Shown here: positions 62,325 to 64,000 of the stretch, piece by piece
How positions within the stretch are numbered: the stretch's first letter is position 1
How the letters are laid out: each line of letters opens with the position of its first letter
Origin: Marivivens donghaensis
GTDB lineage: Bacteria; Pseudomonadota; Alphaproteobacteria; Rhodobacterales; Rhodobacteraceae
Direction of reading: 5' to 3'
Assembly: GCF_011806565.1 (NCBI RefSeq)
Contig: NZ_JAATOP010000002.1
Location: 394,515 to 458,514, forward strand
Length of the DNA: 64,000 bases
Program-made: the position numbers and the translations under genes
Notes under the pieces: model-generated
Seen by the model: the letters and a program-made list of their open reading frames with translations, nothing else
Told to the model about the DNA's origin: nothing
Databases searched by the model: none

Positions 62325-63110
62325 TTGAAGAAACTCATGCTGGCAACTTTTGCAGCAACATGTCTGGCGCAGACCGCGTCGGCGCACTTTCTACTTCCCT
62401 ATACCGACCAAACCCAGATCGAGCGTCCCGGCGACGTGCCGATGCAGCTGATCTTCTGGCATCCCTTTGAAAACGGCCACGTCATGGATCTGGCGGAGCC
62501 CGAAGAGTTCTACGTCATTCACGGCGGTGAAAAGACCGACCTTATGGACACTCTGGAGCAGACGAGCTTCGAGGGTTCGGAGAACGCAGGCCAGTCCTAC
62601 AAGGCTAGCGTGCCCGTGAAGCGCTCGGGCGACTATGTCGTTGTCACTGCGCCGCAGCCTTATCTGGAAGAGTCCGAGGACATCTACATCCAGCAGTTCA
62701 CCAAACTGGTTCTGAACCGCAACGGCCTTCCGACCGACTGGAACGAGGTTCTGGACCTCCCCGCAGAGATCCAGCCGCTCAACAAGCCCTACAACATCAT
62801 CGCAGGTTCGACCTTCACCGGTCGTGTCCTCGCTGACGGCGAGCCTGTCGCGGGTGTCGAGATCGAGGTCGAATACGTGGCCGCCGTGCCGGACATGGCG
62901 CAATCGTCCACCACGACGCCGAGCGTCACCACGATGCCGGGCGGAGCCGTCGTCGCAATCAGTGACATCAACGGTTACTTCACCTTCGGCGTTCCGCGCG
63001 CGGGTTGGTGGGGCTTTGCCGCGCTAGGCGCAGGCAAGACGACCGAATTCGACGGCAAAGAACTCAGCCAAGACGCAGTGATCTGGGTCCACGCCTACGA
63101 GATGGAGTAA
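62325..63110 (+). CDS. DUF4198-family periplasmic protein of the cobalt transport operon
   Basis: A 261-residue secreted protein (signal peptide KKLMLATFAATCLAQTASA, followed by HFLLPYTDQ). The HFLLPY start and VTAPQPYLEESEDIYIQQFTKLVLNRNGLPTDWNEVLDLPAEIQPLNKPYNIIAGSTFTGRVLADGEPVAGVEIEVEY segment are typical of the NikK-like DUF4198 family. Translation begins with TTG at 62325, supported by GGAGGA at 62312-62317 and by the signal peptide. It is the first gene after the B12 riboswitch, next to cbiM, so cobalt rather than nickel handling is likely. Confidence 0.85.
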   Translation: MKKLMLATFAATCLAQTASAHFLLPYTDQTQIERPGDVPMQLIFWHPFENGHVMDLAEPEEFYVIHGGEKTDLMDTLEQTSFEGSENAGQSYKASVPVKRSGDYVVVTAPQPYLEESEDIYIQQFTKLVLNRNGLPTDWNEVLDLPAEIQPLNKPYNIIAGSTFTGRVLADGEPVAGVEIEVEYVAAVPDMAQSSTTTPSVTTMPGGAVVAISDINGYFTFGVPRAGWWGFAALGAGKTTEFDGKELSQDAVIWVHAYEME

Positions 63111-63116
63111 AGAGTA

Positions 63117-63727
63117 TGCATATCCTTGATGGTGCCCTCGCGACCCCAGTTCTTTTCGGCGGAGCGGCGCTGACCGTTGCCGGTATCGGCATCGGCCTGA
63201 ATAAACTGACGCTGGAACGCATCCCTGCCGCAGGGGTGCTGTCCGCCTCGTTCTTTGTCGCTTCGCTCATTCATGTCCCGATCGGCGTGTCCTCGGTTCA
63301 CCTGATCCTCAATGGCCTCGCAGGTCTGATCCTCGGCTGGGCTGCGTTCCCTGCGCTGTTCGTAGGTCTGCTTCTGCAAGCGGTGTTCTTCGGTTTTGGC
63401 GGGATCACCGTGCTCGGCGTCAACGCGATTAACATCGCTGGTCCAGCCGTTCTGACGGGCTTGCTGTTCCGCCAGCTGATCGAAAGTAGCACACCGAACA
63501 TGGCATCGATCTGGGCGGGGTTCGCGGGTGCGTTCGCTATCGCGCTAACCACCATCATGGTCGGCCTGTCGTTGGCGCTGTCGGGTGAGGAGTTTATCCC
63601 CGCCGCCTATGCCGTTTTCTGGGCGCACATCCCGATCATGGTTGTCGAAGGGCTGCTGACCGGCGCTGCCGTGTACCTCGTACGAAAGGTGCGGCCCGAT
63701 CTGTTCCTCGCCGTGAGCGGTGCGTAA
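63117..63727 (+). CDS. cbiM: CbiM-type substrate-specific component of an ECF cobalt transporter
   Basis: A 203-residue inner-membrane S component. The N-terminus MHILDGALATPVLFGGAALTVAGIG carries the metal-binding Met-His start of CbiM/NikM proteins, although the usual second residue pair MHIPDG here reads MHILDG. Later segments include SFFVASLIHVPIGVSSVHLILNGLAGLILGWAAFPALFVGLLLQAVFFGFGGITVLGVN with the second conserved His. The ATG at 63117 places Met-His-Ile at the terminus, as required for metal binding. It lies 6 bases after the DUF4198 gene. Confidence 0.9.
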
Positions 63728-63731
63728 TCCG

Positions 63732-64000
63732 ATGCGTGCATATCTACTGGCCGCCGCGATCGCGCTGGCCCCGCTGCCTGCGTTTGCGCACAAGATTATC
63801 TTTGGCGTGTTTCAGTCGGGCGACATGATCGAAGGCGAGCTTGGCTTTTCCAACGGCGACATGGCCGTCGCTCAACTGGTCGAGGTCTTCGATCAGAATG
63901 GCGAAAAGCTGGGCGAGGCGACCACCGATGCGGACGGTTTCTTTGTCTATCAGCCGAGCGACGCCATCACCCACGTCTTCCGCGCCGACCTTGGCGCGGG
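63732..64000 (+). CDS. NikL/CbiL-like periplasmic protein, 3'-truncated by window edge
   Basis: Starts MRAYLLAAAIALAPLPAFAHKIIFGVFQSGDMIEGELGFSNGD, with a signal peptide and a His just after the cleavage site. It continues as a carboxypeptidase-regulatory-like beta domain (VEVFDQNGEKLGEATTDADGFFVYQPSD). This fits the NikL-like auxiliary protein that accompanies CbiM/NikM. It begins 4 bases after cbiM. The frame is open at base 64000, so the C-terminus and probably cbiQ and cbiO lie beyond. Confidence 0.75.
   Translation, partial: MRAYLLAAAIALAPLPAFAHKIIFGVFQSGDMIEGELGFSNGDMAVAQLVEVFDQNGEKLGEATTDADGFFVYQPSDAITHVFRADLGA

Overview
The window comes from an alphaproteobacterium, most likely a member of the Rhodobacterales (Roseobacter/Rhodobacter group). 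Pointers are the BztABCD-type amino-acid transporter, the alphaproteobacterial style of the ribosomal proteins and RpoA, the ATP12 chaperone, a LuxR/LuxI pair, and a TIGR02466-type oxygenase lodged inside the ribosomal protein cluster. Assignments rest on reading the sequence and recalled family features; no database search was run.

Bases 1-19.9 kb hold the str-S10-spc-alpha super-cluster on the plus strand: rpsG (partial), fusA, tuf, rpsJ to rplP, rpmC to rpmD, rplO, secY, adk, rpsM, rpsK, rpoA, rplQ. It is broken into several transcription units by terminator-like hairpins. It also carries two non-ribosomal insertions: a minus-strand 2OG-Fe(II) oxygenase directly after rplP (L16), and a DUF1127 mini-gene between rpmD and rplO.

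Bases 19.9-30.7 kb: a LuxR-type quorum regulator interrupted by a one-base shift at a run of six G, then luxI, rarA (its start codon sits inside a perfect 17-bp inverted repeat), crcB, an RluC-like pseudouridine synthase, a HAD phosphatase, ATP12 and the bztABCD operon. Bases 30.7-38.6 kb form a minus-strand block reading rpmH-rnpA-yidD-ttcA-EAL protein-yidC-engB-argB-ferredoxin-sixA. Bases 38.8-46.5 kb: TVP38-like membrane protein, FAD-disulfide oxidoreductase, histidine kinase, tRNA-Arg(ACG), topoisomerase IB, a membrane protein/ClpP-like pair and a HAD hydrolase. Bases 46.5-52.8 kb: a tricarboxylate transporter (tctCBA, minus strand) divergent from its two-component system tctDE and a third gene for a periplasmic binding protein. 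The shared promoter region holds a Pho-box-like direct repeat.

Bases 52,843-60,739 are a compact genomic island integrated at the 3' end of tRNA-Arg(UCU), bounded by a 19-bp direct repeat of the tRNA end. It carries a tyrosine integrase next to the tRNA, a serine recombinase, a NUDIX hydrolase, a duplicated non-coding regulatory unit, an unknown helical protein, and a tight three-gene cassette. The cassette encodes a sce7726-like PD-(D/E)XK protein, a sce7725-like protein and a Zn-ribbon/RES-domain protein. It is the best candidate here for an undescribed defence or toxin system: a nuclease-like component paired with a probable NAD+-degrading effector.

The right end returns to chromosomal genes: a MYG1-family hydrolase (minus strand), then a cobalamin riboswitch heading a cobalt ECF uptake operon (DUF4198 protein, CbiM, and a NikL-like protein cut off by the window end).
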